A model generated the notes under the pieces. The model was given only the letters and a program-made list of their open reading frames with translations. It was not told the DNA's origin and searched no databases. The translations under genes were made by a program, and so were the position numbers. A stretch of 8,714 nucleotides of DNA from Eubacterium sp. (GTDB lineage: Bacteria > Bacillota_A > Clostridia > Peptostreptococcales > Anaerovoracaceae): assembly GCA_021769545.1 (NCBI GenBank), contig JAETSS010000045.1:1-8714 (forward strand), in the 5' to 3' direction. This document shows, one piece after another, positions 8,260 to 8,714 of the stretch (its first letter is position 1; each line of letters starts with the position of its first letter).

Positions 8260-8289
8260 TTGAAAAACTTTTTCATTGTATGGTATAAT
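8260..8289 (+). promoter_or_regulatory. Promoter of argR
   Basis: -35 TTGAAA (8260-8265), an 18-bp spacer and -10 TATAAT (8284-8289), preceded by TGG as an extended -10. The predicted start is near 8296, giving a leader of about 88 nt. The -35 directly abuts the -35 of the divergent ruvC promoter (8254-8259). A perfect inverted repeat, TGAAAAA-C-TTTTTCA (8261-8275), overlaps the -35 and spacer. Confidence 0.7.
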
Positions 8290-8322
8290 TATAAATAATA
8301 TTTTATATTAACTTTTTTTGGG

Positions 8323-8370
8323 GATAATATATCGCGTAAGGATGTATCAAAGGCGATGTTATCATTTTTT
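8323..8370 (+). terminator. Terminator-like hairpin in the argR leader (possible attenuator)
   Basis: GATAA (8323-8327) plus ATCGC (8331-8335) pairs with GCGAT (8353-8357) plus TTATC (8359-8363), with a T-G pair and a 2-nt bulge between the blocks and a 17-nt loop. The bases A and TTTTTT (8364-8370) follow, then at once the argR ribosome binding site. It has the form of an intrinsic terminator, but the stem is AT-rich and may be weak. Confidence 0.3.
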
Positions 8371-8383
8371 CGGAGGAACGAAT

Positions 8384-8714
8384 ATGCGTATCTCAAGACA
8401 GAACAAAATACTCGAACTCATTGAAAAATATGAGATAGAGACACAAGATAAACTGGTATCGATGCTCAGGGATTTCGGCTATGAGGTGACTCAGGCGACC
8501 ATTTCCAGAGACATCAAAGAGCTGCAGCTGGTGAAGACTCTTTCGTCCAGCGGAAAGTATAAATATGCACAGCCGACCCATGCAGAAGGTCCTATGTCCG
8601 ACAGATTTTCAAATATTTTCAGAGAAACCGTAAAGTCAACGGCATATTCCGGCAACATAGTTCTTCTGAAAACCCTGTCAGGCTGCGCCAGTGCCGCTGC
8701 CGAGGCACTGGACT
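8384..8714 (+). CDS. argR: Arginine repressor ArgR/AhrC, partial (C-terminus outside window)
   Basis: ArgR is the hexameric regulator that, with arginine bound, represses arginine synthesis and often activates arginine breakdown. The visible 110 residues run off the right edge. The N-terminal winged helix is complete and typical: RQNKILELIEKYEIETQDKL, then the recognition segment VTQATISRDIKELQLVK, with Ser41 and Arg42 as the DNA-contact pair. The C-terminal oligomerisation domain has just begun (GNIVLLKTLSG from residue 90); the arginine-binding GTDD-type motif lies beyond the window. The ATG at 8384 is fixed by GGAGG at 8372-8376 and by the family's usual N-terminus. It is divergent from ruvC. 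In many Firmicutes recN follows, which cannot be checked here. Confidence 0.96.
   Translation, partial: MRISRQNKILELIEKYEIETQDKLVSMLRDFGYEVTQATISRDIKELQLVKTLSSSGKYKYAQPTHAEGPMSDRFSNIFRETVKSTAYSGNIVLLKTLSGCASAAAEALD

Noticed and set aside
8342..8384. Upstream in-frame ATG extending ArgR by 14 residues
   Set aside because: The only purine-rich stretch before it (AAGG) touches the ATG, while GGAGG is well placed for 8384, whose product has the usual ArgR N-terminus. The frame is mentioned only as a possible leader element.

Overview
The window looks like a chromosomal segment of a low-to-medium GC Gram-positive anaerobe of the class Clostridia. Evidence: strong AGGAGG-type ribosome binding sites, several GTG starts, heavy use of AGA/AGG for arginine, an ArgR-type repressor, a TRAM-less RlmD-like methyltransferase, and the Firmicutes order ruvC-ruvA-ruvB-queA-(tgt). 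I cannot assign a genus.

Layout, left to right. Positions 1-778 (minus) hold the 5' 259 codons of a Fic-domain protein that runs off the left edge. A 111-bp gap (779-889) carries a perfect 15-bp inverted repeat enclosing a terminator-like hairpin. Positions 890-2095 (minus) encode an Fe-S rRNA uracil-C5 methyltransferase. After an AT-rich gap, 2282-3109 (plus) encodes an alpha/beta hydrolase, which shares a bidirectional terminator (3155-3180) with the convergent operon to its right.

Positions 8200 down to 3200 form one tight minus-strand operon: ruvC, ruvA, ruvB, queA, a hypoxanthine-DNA glycosylase gene, and tgt. RuvA/B move and RuvC cuts Holliday junctions. Tgt and QueA carry out two consecutive steps of queuosine synthesis on tRNA. 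The glycosylase sits between the two queuosine genes, so the operon joins recombination, base-excision repair and tRNA modification. A good promoter (TAGACA, 17 bp, TATACT) precedes ruvC, with a LexA-like palindrome in its spacer, so the whole operon may be damage-inducible. argR starts divergently at 8384 and runs off the right edge. Its promoter abuts the ruvC promoter back to back.

Most of the window is conserved housekeeping DNA, and I see no clearly new multi-gene system. The points most worth a second look are the glycosylase inside the ruv-que operon with possible SOS control, the shared ruvC/argR control region, a terminator-like hairpin in the argR leader, a 28-codon ORF filling the hdg-tgt gap, and the codon-atypical fic gene with its structured leader.
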